Assembly (NCBI RefSeq): GCF_013266755.1
Contig: NZ_JABRWJ010000008.1
Span: 310,001 to 374,000, forward strand
DNA length: 64,000 bases
Direction of reading: 5' to 3'
DNA from: Pseudaquabacterium terrae
GTDB taxonomy: Bacteria; Pseudomonadota; Gammaproteobacteria; Burkholderiales; Burkholderiaceae_C
A program made the translations under genes and the position numbers. Every line of letters starts with the position of its first letter. Positions within the stretch are counted from its first letter, which is position 1. Below the pieces are notes generated by a model that saw only the letters and a program-made list of their open reading frames with translations, had not been told where the DNA came from and did not search any database. Of the stretch, positions 20,851-30,355 are shown one piece after another.

Positions 20851-20941
20851 GGGTGCGCGGGGCCGATGTGCTGTTGCGGCGCACCAAATGAGGGTGTGAT
20901 GCCTGCTTGCTGTGCCCACGCGGCGCGCGGGCGCACCGCGA

Positions 20942-21580
20942 TCAGCCGAGCAGGTCGGCCGCGTCCAGCATGCGCTGCGACAGGTCGGCGAGTTTCAGGC
21001 CCTTGTCCATCGCCGCCTTGCGCAGGCGTGAATACGCCTCCGGCTCGCTCAGGCCGTGGCGGTGCATCAACAGGCCCTTCGCGCGCTCGACGACCTTGCG
21101 GTCATTGAGCTGGCTGCGCGCATCGGCCAGCTCGCGGCGCATCGATTCCTCGACCTGGAAGCGCGCCATCGCGACATCCAGCACCGGCTTGACGCGCGCC
21201 GGCGCGAGGCCGGCGACCACATAGGCGCTGACGCCGGCGGCGATCGCTTCGCGGACGTTCGTCGTGTCGTCGTCGTCCGTGAACAGCACGATCGGGCGGC
21301 GCGCATCGCGCGTGGCCATCACCACGTGCTCCAGCGTGTCGCGCGCCTGGCTTTCGGCGTCGACGATGATCAGGTCGGGCTGGATCTGCGCCAGCCGCTC
21401 GGGCATGAACATGTCCGAGGGCAGCACCGCGACGATGTTGTAGCCGCTCTCGAGCAGGCCGATGCGCAGGCTGCGTGAACGCTCCGCCGCGCCGAGATCT
21501 TCGGCGTCGGCGTCGGGCCCCGGGGTCAGCGACTCCGGCGCAATGATCACGATGCGCAGCGACGGCGCGGGTTCTGCCAT
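20942..21580 (-). CDS. nasT: ANTAR-domain nitrate antiterminator NasT
   Basis: 212 residues. An N-terminal receiver-like domain (about 8-140) has [10 protein letters not shown] and [11 protein letters not shown] coiled linker follows, then the ANTAR RNA-binding domain at about 150-210, with [19 protein letters not shown] and LRKAAMDKG. Such proteins bind paired hexaloop hairpins and stop terminator formation. The proposed target lies immediately downstream, in the nrtABC leader. In characterised systems the sensor NasS restrains NasT; no nasS is seen here. The start at 21580 gives [13 protein letters not shown], a normal receiver N-terminus. It is divergent from tsaD, 69 bases away. Confidence 0.92.
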   Translation of the reverse strand: MAEPAPSLRIVIIAPESLTPGPDADAEDLGAAERSRSLRIGLLESGYNIVAVLPSDMFMPERLAQIQPDLIIVDAESQARDTLEHVVMATRDARRPIVLFTDDDDTTNVREAIAAGVSAYVVAGLAPARVKPVLDVAMARFQVEESMRRELADARSQLNDRKVVERAKGLLMHRHGLSEPEAYSRLRKAAMDKGLKLADLSQRMLDAADLLG

Positions 21581-21649
21581 GTGAAAGGGTCGAGCAACAT
21601 TCGAGCCAGTCCGTCCGGGGCACAGGGGCGCCCACTTAAACTGCCGCCG

Positions 21650-22681
21650 ATGAACGTGCTCGGCATCGAATCCTCCTGCGACGAGACCGGCGTCGCGCTG
21701 GTGTCGACGCAAGCCGGTGCATTGCCCCGTTTGCGCGCGCATGCGTTGTACAGCCAGGTGCAGATGCACGAAGCCTACGGCGGCGTGGTGCCCGAGCTGG
21801 CCTCGCGCGACCACATCCGCCGCGTGCTGCCGCTGACCCGCGCGGTGCTCGACGAAGCCGGCAGCACGCTGCAGCAGATCGATGTCGTCGCCTACACCAA
21901 GGGTCCCGGCCTCGCCGGTGCGCTGCTGGTGGGTGCCGGCGTCGCCTGCGCGCTGGCCGCGGCGCTGGACAAACCGACGCTCGGCATCCACCACCTCGAA
22001 GGCCACCTGCTGTCGCCGTTCCTGTCGGCCGATGCGCCGACCTTCCCCTTCGTTGCGCTGCTGGTCTCGGGCGGCCATACGCAGCTGATGCGCGTCGATG
22101 CGGTCGGCTCGTACGAGCTGCTCGGCGAGACGATCGACGATGCGGCCGGCGAGGCCTTCGACAAGTCGGCCAAGCTGCTGGGGCTCGGTTATCCGGGCGG
22201 GCCGGCGCTGGCGCGGCTGGCCGAGGGCGGGCGCGCCGATGCCTACGCGTTGCCGCGCCCGCTGCTGCACAGCGGCGACCTCGATTTCTCGTTCGCCGGA
22301 CTGAAGACCGCGGTGATGACGCAGCACCGCAAGCTCGGGCCTGCCCCCGACGCGCAGCAGCTGGCCGACCTGGCGGCATCGACGCAAGCCGCGATCGTCG
22401 AGGTGCTGGTGAAGAAGTCGCTGCGCGCGCTGAAGGCCACCGGGCTGCAGCGGCTGGTCGTCTCCGGCGGTGTCGGCGCCAATGCGCAACTGCGCCAGCA
22501 GCTGAATGCCGCGGCGCTGCGGCGCGGCCTGCGCGTGCACTATCCGGAGCTCGCGCTGTGCACCGACAACGGCGCCATGATCGCGCTGGCCGCGGCAATG
22601 CGGCTCGACGCCGGGGCAGCGGTTGCGGCCCGGGACTACGCCTTCGATGTGCGGCCGCGCTGGCCGCTGGGCCAACTCTGA
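21650..22681 (+). CDS. tsaD: tRNA N6-threonylcarbamoyladenosine synthesis protein TsaD
   Basis: 343 residues. Together with TsaB, TsaE and TsaC it makes t6A37 on ANN-decoding tRNAs. The protein starts [18 protein letters not shown], the classic Kae1/TsaD N-terminus. The metal site includes His115 and His119 in HHLEGH, and VSGGHTQLM and [11 protein letters not shown] are ATP-site motifs. The ATG at 21650 was chosen over an upstream in-frame start because of this conserved beginning. No strong ribosome site is visible. Confidence 0.97.
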   Translation: MNVLGIESSCDETGVALVSTQAGALPRLRAHALYSQVQMHEAYGGVVPELASRDHIRRVLPLTRAVLDEAGSTLQQIDVVAYTKGPGLAGALLVGAGVACALAAALDKPTLGIHHLEGHLLSPFLSADAPTFPFVALLVSGGHTQLMRVDAVGSYELLGETIDDAAGEAFDKSAKLLGLGYPGGPALARLAEGGRADAYALPRPLLHSGDLDFSFAGLKTAVMTQHRKLGPAPDAQQLADLAASTQAAIVEVLVKKSLRALKATGLQRLVVSGGVGANAQLRQQLNAAALRRGLRVHYPELALCTDNGAMIALAAAMRLDAGAAVAARDYAFDVRPRWPLGQL

Positions 22682-22714
22682 ATCCGAACTCAAGCCCCCT
22701 TGGAAAATCCGACG

Positions 22715-23878
22715 ATGCGCAAGACGATCACCCGGCTGCCGGGCTCGAAGATTCGCGAGGTGGCCAATGCCGGCCTCGGCCGCGACGACGTGCTGGCCTT
22801 CTGGTTCGGCGAGAGCGACCAGGTGACGCCCGAGCCGGTGCGCCAGGCGGCGGCCGAGTCGCTGGCGCGCGGCGAGACCTTCTATTCGCACAACCTCGGC
22901 CTGCCGGAGCTGCGCGCCGCACTGCGCGAGTACACCGCGTCGCTGCACGGCGATCCGGGTGATCACCGCATCGCCGTGACCTCCTCCGGCGTCACCGCGC
23001 TGATGCTGGCGATGCAGCTGCTGGTCGATGCCGGCGACGAGGTCGTCGTCGTCACGCCGGTGTGGCCGAACCTGCCGGCCCAGCCGGCGATCCTCGGCGC
23101 GCGCGTGACGCGGGTGGCACTGCAGCCCGATCCGGCCGGCCTGTGGCGGCTCGACCTCGAGCGCCTGATCGCCGCGATCACGCCGGCGACGCGCGTGCTG
23201 CTGGTCAACGCGCCGAACAATCCGAGTGGCTGGACGCTCTCGCGCGACGAGCAGCAGGTGCTGATCGAGCACTGCCGCCGCACCGGCACCTGGATCGTCG
23301 CCGACGAGGTCTACGAGCGGCTGTGGTTCGGCGCCCGCGGCGCCTGCGCGCCGAGCTTTCTCGACGTCAGCACGCCCGACGACCGGCTGGTGGTCGTGCA
23401 CAGCTTCTCGAAGAGCTTCCTGATGACCGGCTGGCGGCTCGGCTGGCTGGTGCTGCCGCGCGGGCACCTGGACGCGATGGCCAAGCTGATCGAATTCAAC
23501 AGCTCCTGCGCGCCGGTTTTCGTGCAACGCGGCGGGTTGGCCGCGCTGCACGGTGCCGCCGCCAGCGTGCCGGTCCTGGTCGAGCACCTGCGCGGCTGCC
23601 GCGACACGCTGTGCAACGCGCTGGCCGCGCTGCCCGGGCTGCGGCTGGCGGTGCCGCCCGGTGGCATGTACGCCTTCCTGCAGGTCCCCGGTCTGCCCGA
23701 AGCGGCCGACTCGCTGGCCTTCGCCAAGCGCCTGGTCACCGAGCACGGCCTGGGCCTGGCGCCCGGCGCGGCCTTCGGCGAAGAGGGTGAAGGCTGGCTG
23801 CGCTGGTGTTTCGCTTCGCGCGACCCGGCGCGGCTTCTGCAGGGGGTCGAGCGGCTGAGCGGCGCGCTGCGTCTATAA
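22715..23878 (+). CDS. PLP-dependent class I aminotransferase
   Basis: 387 residues. PLP lysine is Lys233 in VVHSFSKSFLMTGWRLGW; NAPNNPSGW and IVADEVYERLWF are the other cofactor contacts. The fold-type I aminotransferase assignment is firm, but the amino acid substrate is not clear from sequence. The ATG at 22715 is preferred to a TTG at 22700. It lies 33 bases after tsaD. Its TAA stop is part of TATAAT (23874-23879), a likely -10 element for rpsO. Confidence 0.9.
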   Translation: MRKTITRLPGSKIREVANAGLGRDDVLAFWFGESDQVTPEPVRQAAAESLARGETFYSHNLGLPELRAALREYTASLHGDPGDHRIAVTSSGVTALMLAMQLLVDAGDEVVVVTPVWPNLPAQPAILGARVTRVALQPDPAGLWRLDLERLIAAITPATRVLLVNAPNNPSGWTLSRDEQQVLIEHCRRTGTWIVADEVYERLWFGARGACAPSFLDVSTPDDRLVVVHSFSKSFLMTGWRLGWLVLPRGHLDAMAKLIEFNSSCAPVFVQRGGLAALHGAAASVPVLVEHLRGCRDTLCNALAALPGLRLAVPPGGMYAFLQVPGLPEAADSLAFAKRLVTEHGLGLAPGAAFGEEGEGWLRWCFASRDPARLLQGVERLSGALRL

Positions 23879-23879
23879 T
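23874..23879 (+). promoter_or_regulatory. Perfect -10 element, probable rpsO promoter
   Basis: TATAAT overlaps the TAA stop of the aminotransferase gene and precedes rpsO by about 170 bases. No good -35 hexamer was found at 16-18 bases upstream. The 23880-24047 leader would be the rpsO 5' region, where S15 autoregulation acts in other bacteria; no clear pseudoknot was worked out. Confidence 0.45.
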
Positions 23880-24047
23880 CCGCAGGTTTTGCGCACCGGT
23901 CCGACCGGTCAACGCGAAATCAACGCACGGCGCGGGTTGGTTTCACCCGCGTCCGCAAGTGGAAACTTGGAAACCGCAGCTGGCGCGCCGTTCAACGGTG
24001 CTAGGCAGGCGGCTTCCGACATCAGGAACTGAAAGAAGGAAATCCGC

Positions 24048-24317
24048 ATGTCCGTCGCCGACATCAATCGTGCCGAAATCGTCAAGGGCAACGCCCGCGC
24101 TGCCAACGACACCGGCTCCCCCGAAGTGCAGGTGGCCCTGCTGACCGCCCGCATCAACGAACTGACCCCCCACTTCAAGACCCACTTGAAGGACCACCAC
24201 GGCCGCCGCGGCCTGCTGAAGATGGTCAGCCGCCGCCGCAAGCTGCTGGACTACCTGAAGGGCAAGGACGCTGACCGCTACACCGCGCTGATTCACAAGC
24301 TCGGCCTGCGCAAGTAA
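24048..24317 (+). CDS. rpsO: 30S ribosomal protein S15
   Basis: 89 residues, exactly the normal length. [20 protein letters not shown] and [22 protein letters not shown] are the S15 signature. It binds 16S rRNA early in 30S assembly. GAAAGAAGGAAATCC supplies a strong ribosome binding site before the ATG. As in many proteobacteria it is followed by pnp, with a terminator between. Confidence 0.98.
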   Translation: MSVADINRAEIVKGNARAANDTGSPEVQVALLTARINELTPHFKTHLKDHHGRRGLLKMVSRRRKLLDYLKGKDADRYTALIHKLGLRK

Positions 24318-24331
24318 GCGAACCACCCACG

Positions 24332-24370
24332 AAAGAGCCTGTCTGGACCTCCTCCAGCACAGGCTCTTTT
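24332..24370 (+). terminator. Intrinsic terminator between rpsO and pnp
   Basis: AAAGAGCCTGT (24332-24342) pairs perfectly with ACAGGCTCTTT (24359-24369), extended by an inner CTGGA/TCCAG stem. The 3' arm ends in TTTT. This long hairpin may also be an RNase III site, since rpsO-pnp mRNA is cut in this gap in E. coli. The remaining 24371-24533 is the pnp leader, with nothing further recognised. Confidence 0.85.
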
Positions 24371-24533
24371 GACTTTGGAGCGTGCCGATTCAGTCGCAGC
24401 TGTGTCATTCCACCGCCGTCCCGCACCGGGCCGCGCTGGAATGGCATGCCGCTGAAGCCGGTTCATCAGACGCTCCCGGTCCCACCGGCGCCACCGCCTG
24501 CAAGTGCGCCGAGCAAGAACTGGAGACGCTTCC

Positions 24534-26858
24534 ATGAGCATGTTCAACAAGATCACCAAGACCTTCCAATGGGGCCAGCACCAGGTCACGATGGAGACCG
24601 GCGAGATCGCGCGCCAGTCGGGCGGCGCGGTCGTCGTCGACATCGAGGGCACCGTGGTGCTGGCGACCGTCGTCGCGCGCGCCGAGGCCAAGGCCGGCCA
24701 GGACTTCTTCCCGCTGACGGTTGACTACATCGAGAAGACCTACGCCGCCGGCAAGATCCCCGGCAGCTTCTTCAAGCGTGAAGGCCGTCCGAGCGAGCTC
24801 GAGACGCTGACCAGCCGCCTGATCGATCGCCCGATCCGCCCGCTGTTCCCCGAGGGCTTCTTCAACGAGGTGCAGGTCGTCATCCACGTGCTGAGCCTGA
24901 ACCCCGAGGTGCAGGCCGACATCGCCGCGCTGATCGGCACCAGCGCCGCGCTGTCGGTGTCGGGCATCCCGTTCAATGGCCCGATCGGCGCCGCGCGCGT
25001 CGGCTACATCAACGGCGAATACGTGCTGAACCCGGGCAAGACCCAGCTCGCCGACTCGAAGATGGACCTGGTCGTCGCCGGCACCGAGGCTGCGGTGCTG
25101 ATGGTCGAGTCCGAGGCCGACCAGCTGAGCGAAGAGATCATGCTCGGCGCCGTCGTCTTCGGCCACGAGCAGGGCAACATCGCGATCAACGCGATCCACG
25201 AGATGGTGCGCGAAGCCGGCAAGCCCGAGTGGCAATGGCAGGCCCCCGCGAAGGACGAAGCCTTCATCGCCAAGGTCGGCGCGCTGGCCGAAGAGCCGCT
25301 GCGCGCCGCCTACCAGATCCGCAGCAAGCAGGCCCGCACCCAGGCCACGCGCGAGGCCTACGCCAACACGCTGGCCGCGCTGAAGGCCGAAGGCGCCGAA
25401 TTCGACAGCGTCAAGGTCGAAGGCCTGCTGTTCGACATCGAGGCGCGCATCGTGCGCAGCCAGATCCTCGGCGGCGAGCCGCGCATCGACGGCCGCGATA
25501 CCCGCACCGTGCGCCCGATCGAGATCCGCACCGGCGTGCTGCCGCGCACCCACGGCTCGGCGCTGTTCACGCGCGGCGAGACGCAGGCGCTGGTGATCTC
25601 CACGCTCGGCACCGACCGCGACGCGCAGCGCATCGATGCGCTGGCCGGCGAGTTCGAAGACCGCTTCATGCTCCACTACAACATGCCCCCGTTCGCCACC
25701 GGCGAGACCGGCCGCGTGGGCAGCCCGAAGCGGCGCGAAATTGGTCATGGGCGGCTCGCCAAGCGCGCGTTGATCGCCGCGCTGCCGAGCAAGGAAGACT
25801 TCCCGTACTCGATCCGCGTCGTCTCGGAGATCACCGAGTCGAACGGCTCGTCGTCGATGGCCTCCGTGTGCGGCGGCTGCCTGGCGCTGATGGACGCGGG
25901 CGTGCCGATGAAGGCGCACGTCGCCGGCATCGCAATGGGCCTGATCAAGGAAGGCAACCGCTTCGCGGTGCTGACCGACATCCTGGGTGACGAGGATCAC
26001 CTCGGCGACATGGACTTCAAGGTCGCCGGCACCACCGGCGGCGTGACCGCGCTGCAGATGGACATCAAGATCCAGGGCATCACGAAGGAGATCATGCAGG
26101 TCGCCTTGGCGCAGGCCAAGGAAGCGCGCATGCACATCCTGGGCAAGATGCAGGAAGCCGTCGGCGGCGCGAAGACCGAGGTCTCGCAGTTCGCCCCGCG
26201 CCTGTACACGATGAAGATCAACCCGGAGAAGATCCGCGACGTGATCGGCAAGGGCGGCGCGACGATCCGCGCGCTGACCGAGGAAACCGGCTGCACGATC
26301 GACATCGGCGAAGACGGCACGATCACCATCGCGTCGACCGATGCCGACAAGGCCGAGTTCGCGAAGAAGCGCATCACCGAGATCACCGCGGAAGCCGAGA
26401 TCGGCAAGATCTACGAAGGCGCGATCACCAAGATCCTGGACTTCGGCGCGTTGGTCAACATCCTGCCCGGCAAGGACGGCCTGCTGCACATCAGCCAGAT
26501 CGCGCACCAGCGCGTCGAGAAGGTCACCGACTTCCTCAGTGAAGGCCAGGTCGTCAAGGTCAAGGTGCTCGAGACCGACGAGAAGGGTCGCATCAAGCTG
26601 TCGATGAAGGCGCTGCTCGACAAGCCCGAGGGCTACGAGGAAGAGCGTTTCGACCGCGGCCCGCGGGGCGATCGCGGCGACCGGGGTGACCGCGGCCCGC
26701 GTGGTGACCGCGGCGATCGTCCGCCGCGCCGCGAGCGCAGCGACCGTCCGGATCGTGCCGAGCAGCCGCGTGAAGGCGGCGAGGTGCCGGCCGAAGGCGG
26801 CGAGGGCGCTGGCGGCGAGCCGACGTCCGACACGCGCGGCATCGAGCAGCAGCAATAA
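24534..26858 (+). CDS. pnp: Polyribonucleotide nucleotidyltransferase (PNPase)
   Basis: 774 residues. It degrades RNA 3' to 5' by phosphorolysis. Two RNase PH domains occupy about 1-540, with [20 protein letters not shown] in the first and [20 protein letters not shown] in the second. The KH domain follows (about 555-615, [17 protein letters not shown]) and then the S1 domain (about 620-690, [18 protein letters not shown]). The final ~70 residues form a disordered Arg/Gly/Asp-rich tail with repeats such as [15 protein letters not shown] and a Gly/Glu-rich end. Typical PNPase is about 700 residues, so the tail accounts for the excess. The start MSMFNK is reported; MFNK two codons on is possible. 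Confidence 0.97.
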   Translation: MSMFNKITKTFQWGQHQVTMETGEIARQSGGAVVVDIEGTVVLATVVARAEAKAGQDFFPLTVDYIEKTYAAGKIPGSFFKREGRPSELETLTSRLIDRPIRPLFPEGFFNEVQVVIHVLSLNPEVQADIAALIGTSAALSVSGIPFNGPIGAARVGYINGEYVLNPGKTQLADSKMDLVVAGTEAAVLMVESEADQLSEEIMLGAVVFGHEQGNIAINAIHEMVREAGKPEWQWQAPAKDEAFIAKVGALAEEPLRAAYQIRSKQARTQATREAYANTLAALKAEGAEFDSVKVEGLLFDIEARIVRSQILGGEPRIDGRDTRTVRPIEIRTGVLPRTHGSALFTRGETQALVISTLGTDRDAQRIDALAGEFEDRFMLHYNMPPFATGETGRVGSPKRREIGHGRLAKRALIAALPSKEDFPYSIRVVSEITESNGSSSMASVCGGCLALMDAGVPMKAHVAGIAMGLIKEGNRFAVLTDILGDEDHLGDMDFKVAGTTGGVTALQMDIKIQGITKEIMQVALAQAKEARMHILGKMQEAVGGAKTEVSQFAPRLYTMKINPEKIRDVIGKGGATIRALTEETGCTIDIGEDGTITIASTDADKAEFAKKRITEITAEAEIGKIYEGAITKILDFGALVNILPGKDGLLHISQIAHQRVEKVTDFLSEGQVVKVKVLETDEKGRIKLSMKALLDKPEGYEEERFDRGPRGDRGDRGDRGPRGDRGDRPPRRERSDRPDRAEQPREGGEVPAEGGEGAGGEPTSDTRGIEQQQ

Positions 26859-26879
26859 GCCCGCGCGGCCTCGTCGACG

Positions 26880-27872
26880 ATGCGTGCAATCGGACTGAAC
26901 GGCTTCGGCGGCCCCGAGGTGCTGGTCGAGACGACCCGCCCGGATCCGCAGCCGGGGCCGGGTGAGCTGCTCGTGCGCGTCAGCGCGTCGGGGATCAATC
27001 GCCCCGATGTGCTGCAGCGCAAGGGCGCCTATGCGCCGCCGCCGGGGGCGTCGGACCTGCCGGGGCTCGAGATCGCCGGCGCCGTCGCCGGTGGTGATCC
27101 GGCCGAGCTGGCCGCGGCCGGCTTGGCGCTCGGTGACCGCGTCTGCGCGCTGGTTGCCGGGGGGGGTTATGCCGAGCTCTGCGTCGTGCCGATCCCGCAG
27201 TGCCTGCCGGTGCCCCAGGGCCTGAGCGATGTCGAAGCGGCGAGCCTGCCCGAGACCTTCTTCACCGTCTGGTCCAACGTCTTCGACCGCGCGCAGTTGC
27301 AGCCCGGCGAGACGCTGCTGGTGCAGGGTGGCTCGAGCGGCATCGGCGTCACGGCGATCCAGCTCGCGAAAGCGTTTGGCGCGCGCGTGCTGGTCACCGC
27401 CGGCAGCGACGACAAGGTCGCCGCCTGCCTGGCGCTGGGTGCCGACGTCGGCATCAACTACCGCACGCAGGACTTCGTCGCCGAGGTCAAGGCCGCCACG
27501 CAGGACCGCGGCGCGGACGTGATCCTCGACATGGTCGCCGGCGACTACGTCGGCCGCGAGCTGAAGTGCCTGGCCGATGACGGGCGCCTCGTGATCATCG
27601 CCGTGCAAGGCGGCGTGAAGAGCGAGGTCAACGCCGGAGAGATCCTGCGCCGCCGCCTGACGATCACCGGCTCGACGCTGCGGCCGCGGCCGGTGGCCTT
27701 CAAGGGCGCGATCGCCGCGTCGTTGCGCCGCCATGCCTGGTCGTGGATCGAGGCCGGCAAGGTGAAGCCGGTGATCAACCGCGTGTTCCCGGCCGCGCAG
27801 GCGGCCGACGCGCATGCGCTGATGGAATCGAGCCAGCACGTCGGCAAGATCGTGCTGGACTGGACGATCTGA
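26880..27872 (+). CDS. NAD(P)H-quinone oxidoreductase, PIG3/zeta-crystallin type
   Basis: 330 residues, medium-chain dehydrogenase/reductase fold without zinc ligands. Near the N-terminus comes [20 protein letters not shown], specific to the PIG3-like quinone oxidoreductase group. The nucleotide site is [20 protein letters not shown] (about 143-162). It probably reduces quinones with NADPH. It starts 21 bases after pnp and 11 bases separate its stop from the tpiA ATG, so pnp, this gene and tpiA may be co-transcribed. Confidence 0.9.
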   Translation: MRAIGLNGFGGPEVLVETTRPDPQPGPGELLVRVSASGINRPDVLQRKGAYAPPPGASDLPGLEIAGAVAGGDPAELAAAGLALGDRVCALVAGGGYAELCVVPIPQCLPVPQGLSDVEAASLPETFFTVWSNVFDRAQLQPGETLLVQGGSSGIGVTAIQLAKAFGARVLVTAGSDDKVAACLALGADVGINYRTQDFVAEVKAATQDRGADVILDMVAGDYVGRELKCLADDGRLVIIAVQGGVKSEVNAGEILRRRLTITGSTLRPRPVAFKGAIAASLRRHAWSWIEAGKVKPVINRVFPAAQAADAHALMESSQHVGKIVLDWTI

Positions 27873-27883
27873 AGGAATCCTCT

Positions 27884-28624
27884 ATGCGACGCAAGCTCGT
27901 GGCCGGCAACTGGAAGATGCACGGCAACCACAAGGCGAATGCCGACCTGCTGGCGGCCATCGTCGCGGCACGCCCGTTCGGCTGCGACGTGGCGGTCTGC
28001 GTGCCGTTTCCGTACCTGTCGGAGACGGCGGTCACGCTGACCGGCACCGACGTCCGCTGGGGCGCGCAGGACTGCTCGGCGCACGAGCAGGGCGCCTACA
28101 CCGGCGAGGTCTCGATCGGCATGCTGGCCGAGTTCGGCTGCCGTCACGTCATCGTCGGCCACTCGGAGCGCCGGCAGTACCACCACGAGAGCGACCAGCT
28201 GGTCGCCGACAAGGCCAAGGCGGCGCTGGCGCGCGGTGTCACGCCGATCGTCTGCGTCGGCGAGACGCTGGCCGAGCGCGACACCGGGCAGACCGAGGTC
28301 GTCGTCAAGCGCCAGCTCTCGGCGGTGATCCACACGCTCGGCCACTGCGCCGGCGAGATGGTCGTCGCTTACGAGCCGGTGTGGGCGATCGGCACCGGCC
28401 GCACCGCGACGCCGGAGCAGGCGCAGGCCGTGCACGCGCTGCTGCGCGCGCAGCTGCAGGCCGCGACCGCGCACGCCGCCGACATGAAGATCCTCTACGG
28501 CGGCAGCGTCAAGCCCGACAACGCGGCCACGCTGTTTGCCCAACCCGACATCGATGGTGGACTGATCGGCGGCGCCAGCCTGAAGGCGGCCGACTTCGTC
28601 GCCATCTGCCGCGCGGCCGCTTGA
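27884..28624 (+). CDS. tpiA: Triosephosphate isomerase
   Basis: 246 residues. It interconverts dihydroxyacetone phosphate and glyceraldehyde 3-phosphate. Asn9 and Lys11 (AGNWKMHG), His93 (VIVGHSERR) and Glu164 ([11 protein letters not shown]) form the active site. YGGSVKPDN is the phosphate-binding loop. The start matches the family N-terminus [17 protein letters not shown] before it is a ribosome site. tpiA followed by secG and tRNA-Leu is a common proteobacterial order. Confidence 0.98.
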   Translation: MRRKLVAGNWKMHGNHKANADLLAAIVAARPFGCDVAVCVPFPYLSETAVTLTGTDVRWGAQDCSAHEQGAYTGEVSIGMLAEFGCRHVIVGHSERRQYHHESDQLVADKAKAALARGVTPIVCVGETLAERDTGQTEVVVKRQLSAVIHTLGHCAGEMVVAYEPVWAIGTGRTATPEQAQAVHALLRAQLQAATAHAADMKILYGGSVKPDNAATLFAQPDIDGGLIGGASLKAADFVAICRAAA

Positions 28625-28672
28625 ACACGAGCTTCAGCCCGCGGCACTTTCGAATCCTGGAGAAAAGAGAAC

Positions 28673-29086
28673 ATGCAAGTCTGGATGAACCTCATTCTGG
28701 TGCTGCAGCTGATTGCGGCGCTGGCGATGATCGGCCTGGTGCTGGTGCAGCACGGCAAGGGCGCGGACATGGGCGCATCGTTCGGCAGTGGCGCGTCGGG
28801 CAGCCTGTTCGGTGCCACCGGCAGCGCGAACTTCCTGTCGCGCTCGACGGCGATCTGCGCGACGGTCTTCTTCGTCACCACGCTGGCGCTGGCCTACATG
28901 GCCAACACCAACGTCGTGCGCGCGCCGAGCGGCGCCGAGAGCGTGCTCGACCGTGCAGGCAAGCCCGCGAGCGCCCCATCGGCCCCCGCGCAAGCGCAGA
29001 TCCCCGGTGCCGCGCCGGCACCGCAGGTGGCACCGGCACCCGCGCCGGCACCGGCTGCATCGGCCGGCGAAATTCCGACCAAGTGA
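28673..29086 (+). CDS. secG: Preprotein translocase subunit SecG
   Basis: 137 residues. Two membrane segments (about 5-25 and 55-75) flank VQHGKGADMGASFGSGASGS, the conserved cytoplasmic loop of SecG. It assists SecYE during export. The C-terminal 50 residues are rich in Pro and Ala, a common extension in betaproteobacteria. GGAGAAAAG provides a ribosome binding site. A perfect 9-bp hairpin GAGCGTGTG/CACACGCTC (29096-29124) follows the gene without a T-run. Confidence 0.95.
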   Translation: MQVWMNLILVLQLIAALAMIGLVLVQHGKGADMGASFGSGASGSLFGATGSANFLSRSTAICATVFFVTTLALAYMANTNVVRAPSGAESVLDRAGKPASAPSAPAQAQIPGAAPAPQVAPAPAPAPAASAGEIPTK

Positions 29087-29158
29087 GCGTCGGTCGAGCG
29101 TGTGCCGGCCGGCGTCACACGCTCGCGACAAAGCCTCGGATTCGGTCGACTTTCGGCT

Positions 29159-29164
29159 TAGAAT
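29159..29164 (+). promoter_or_regulatory. Possible -10 element upstream of tRNA-Leu
   Basis: TAGAAT within TTAGAATG lies 67 bases before the tRNA. It is a good -10 by itself, but no matching -35 was seen at the right distance. It is the best promoter candidate in the 29087-29231 gap. Confidence 0.3.
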
Positions 29165-29231
29165 GCGCGGCTGTTCAGGGCGCCATCCTCACGCTAACTG
29201 AACACTGAAAAGGGCTGCGGTCCTTGACAAA

Positions 29232-29316
29232 GCCGACGTGGTGAAATTGGTAGACACGCTATCTTGAGGGGGTAGTGGCGAAAGCTGTGCGAGTTCGAGT
29301 CTCGCCGTCGGCACCA
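29232..29316 (+). tRNA. tRNA-Leu, anticodon GAG
   Basis: 85 bases including an encoded CCA. The acceptor stem GCCGACG/CGTCGGC is perfect. The D-arm GTGGTGAAATTGGTAGAC is the leucine type. The anticodon stem CTATC/GGTAG encloses loop TTGAGGG, giving GAG, which reads CUC and CUU. A long variable arm and a GTTCGAGTC T-loop follow. Discriminator A fits leucine. It sits between secG and the nuo operon. Confidence 0.97.
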
Positions 29317-29385
29317 AAGAATCCAGCAGCGCAGGTCCTTATCCGGTGCCTGGGCTGTGCGCCCTGCAAAGCAGGGGCAAAAGGG

Positions 29386-29433
29386 GGCGCACCGTTGCAG
29401 CACCGAACGTGTTGTCACCGGAGCGCCTTTTTT
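29386..29433 (+). terminator. Terminator-like structure between tRNA-Leu and nuoA
   Basis: GGCGC (29386-29390) pairs with GCGCC (29423-29427), followed by six T. Inside, GCAGCAC can pair with GTGTTGT. Another tight hairpin, CCCTGC-AAA-GCAGGG (29362-29376), lies just upstream. The outer stem is only 5 bp around a large interior, so the call is moderate. Only 37 bases remain before the nuoA ATG, with no evident promoter. Confidence 0.45.
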
Positions 29434-29470
29434 ACGCCGGATCGTTGTCTGACACCACACTGACGCCGCC

Positions 29471-29830
29471 ATGGACCTGCAACAGTACCTCCCTGTCATC
29501 CTGTTCATCCTGGTTGGCGTGGGGGTCGGCGTTGCGCCCCAGGTGCTGGGCTTCCTGCTCGGGCCGAACCGCCCGGACGCACAGAAGAACAGCCCCTACG
29601 AATGCGGCTTCGAGGCCTTCGAGGACGCGCGCATGAAGTTCGACGTGCGCTACTACCTGGTCGCCATCCTCTTCATCCTGTTCGACCTCGAGATCGCCTT
29701 TCTCTTCCCGTGGGCAGTCGCGCTGAAGGACATCGGCGCCACCGGCTTCTGGGCCATGATGATCTTCCTGGCGATCCTGGTCGTCGGCTTCGTCTACGAA
29801 TGGAAAAAGGGTGCGCTGGACTGGGAGTGA
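29471..29830 (+). CDS. nuoA: NADH-quinone oxidoreductase subunit A
   Basis: 119 residues, three membrane helices. [20 protein letters not shown] with its Cys and the later [21 protein letters not shown] are the NuoA (ND3) hallmarks. It is a membrane-arm subunit near the quinone-binding junction of complex I. It opens the 14-gene nuo operon, with nuoB 33 bases on. Confidence 0.98.
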   Translation: MDLQQYLPVILFILVGVGVGVAPQVLGFLLGPNRPDAQKNSPYECGFEAFEDARMKFDVRYYLVAILFILFDLEIAFLFPWAVALKDIGATGFWAMMIFLAILVVGFVYEWKKGALDWE

Positions 29831-29863
29831 TCTCCCGCGTCGACACGCATTCGAGGAATCAAG

Positions 29864-30343
29864 ATGGGCATTGAAGGCGTTCTGAAGGAAGGCTTCATCA
29901 CCACGTCGGTCGATACGCTGGTGAACTGGTCGAAGACCGGCTCGCTGTGGCCGATGACCTTCGGTCTCGCGTGCTGCGCGGTCGAGATGATGCACGCGGG
30001 TGCCGCGCGCTACGACATCGACCGCTTCGGCATGCTGTTCCGTCCCAGCCCGCGCCAGAGCGATCTGATGATCGTCGCCGGCACGCTGTGCAACAAGATG
30101 GGGCCGGCGCTGCGCAAGGTGTACGACCAGATGGCCGAGCCGCGCTGGGTGCTGAGCATGGGCTCCTGCGCCAACGGCGGCGGCTACTACCACTACAGCT
30201 ACTCGGTCGTGCGCGGCTGCGACCGCATCGTGCCGGTCGACGTCTACGTGCCGGGCTGCCCGCCGACCGCCGAAGCGCTGCTGTACGGCATCCTGCAGCT
30301 GCAGGCCAAGATCCGGCGCGAGAACACGATCGCCCGCGCCTGA
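29864..30343 (+). CDS. nuoB: NADH-quinone oxidoreductase subunit B
   Basis: 159 residues. It carries cluster N2, the last [4Fe-4S] centre before quinone. [11 protein letters not shown] gives the tandem Cys pair, and [13 protein letters not shown] and [16 protein letters not shown] the other two ligands. Length is typical of betaproteobacterial NuoB. CGAGGAATCAAG precedes the ATG as ribosome site. Confidence 0.98.
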   Translation: MGIEGVLKEGFITTSVDTLVNWSKTGSLWPMTFGLACCAVEMMHAGAARYDIDRFGMLFRPSPRQSDLMIVAGTLCNKMGPALRKVYDQMAEPRWVLSMGSCANGGGYYHYSYSVVRGCDRIVPVDVYVPGCPPTAEALLYGILQLQAKIRRENTIARA

Positions 30344-30355
30344 CTGAAAGCCTTC

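Noticed and set aside
20881-20900. Possible NtrC site upstream of the sigma-54 promoter
   Set aside because: The inverted CACC/GGTG halves are two bases further apart than in known NtrC sites, and only one half is a good match.
24405-27839. A 1144-codon minus-strand frame opposite pnp and the quinone oxidoreductase
   Set aside because: Same antisense artefact pattern; both plus-strand genes have intact catalytic and binding motifs.
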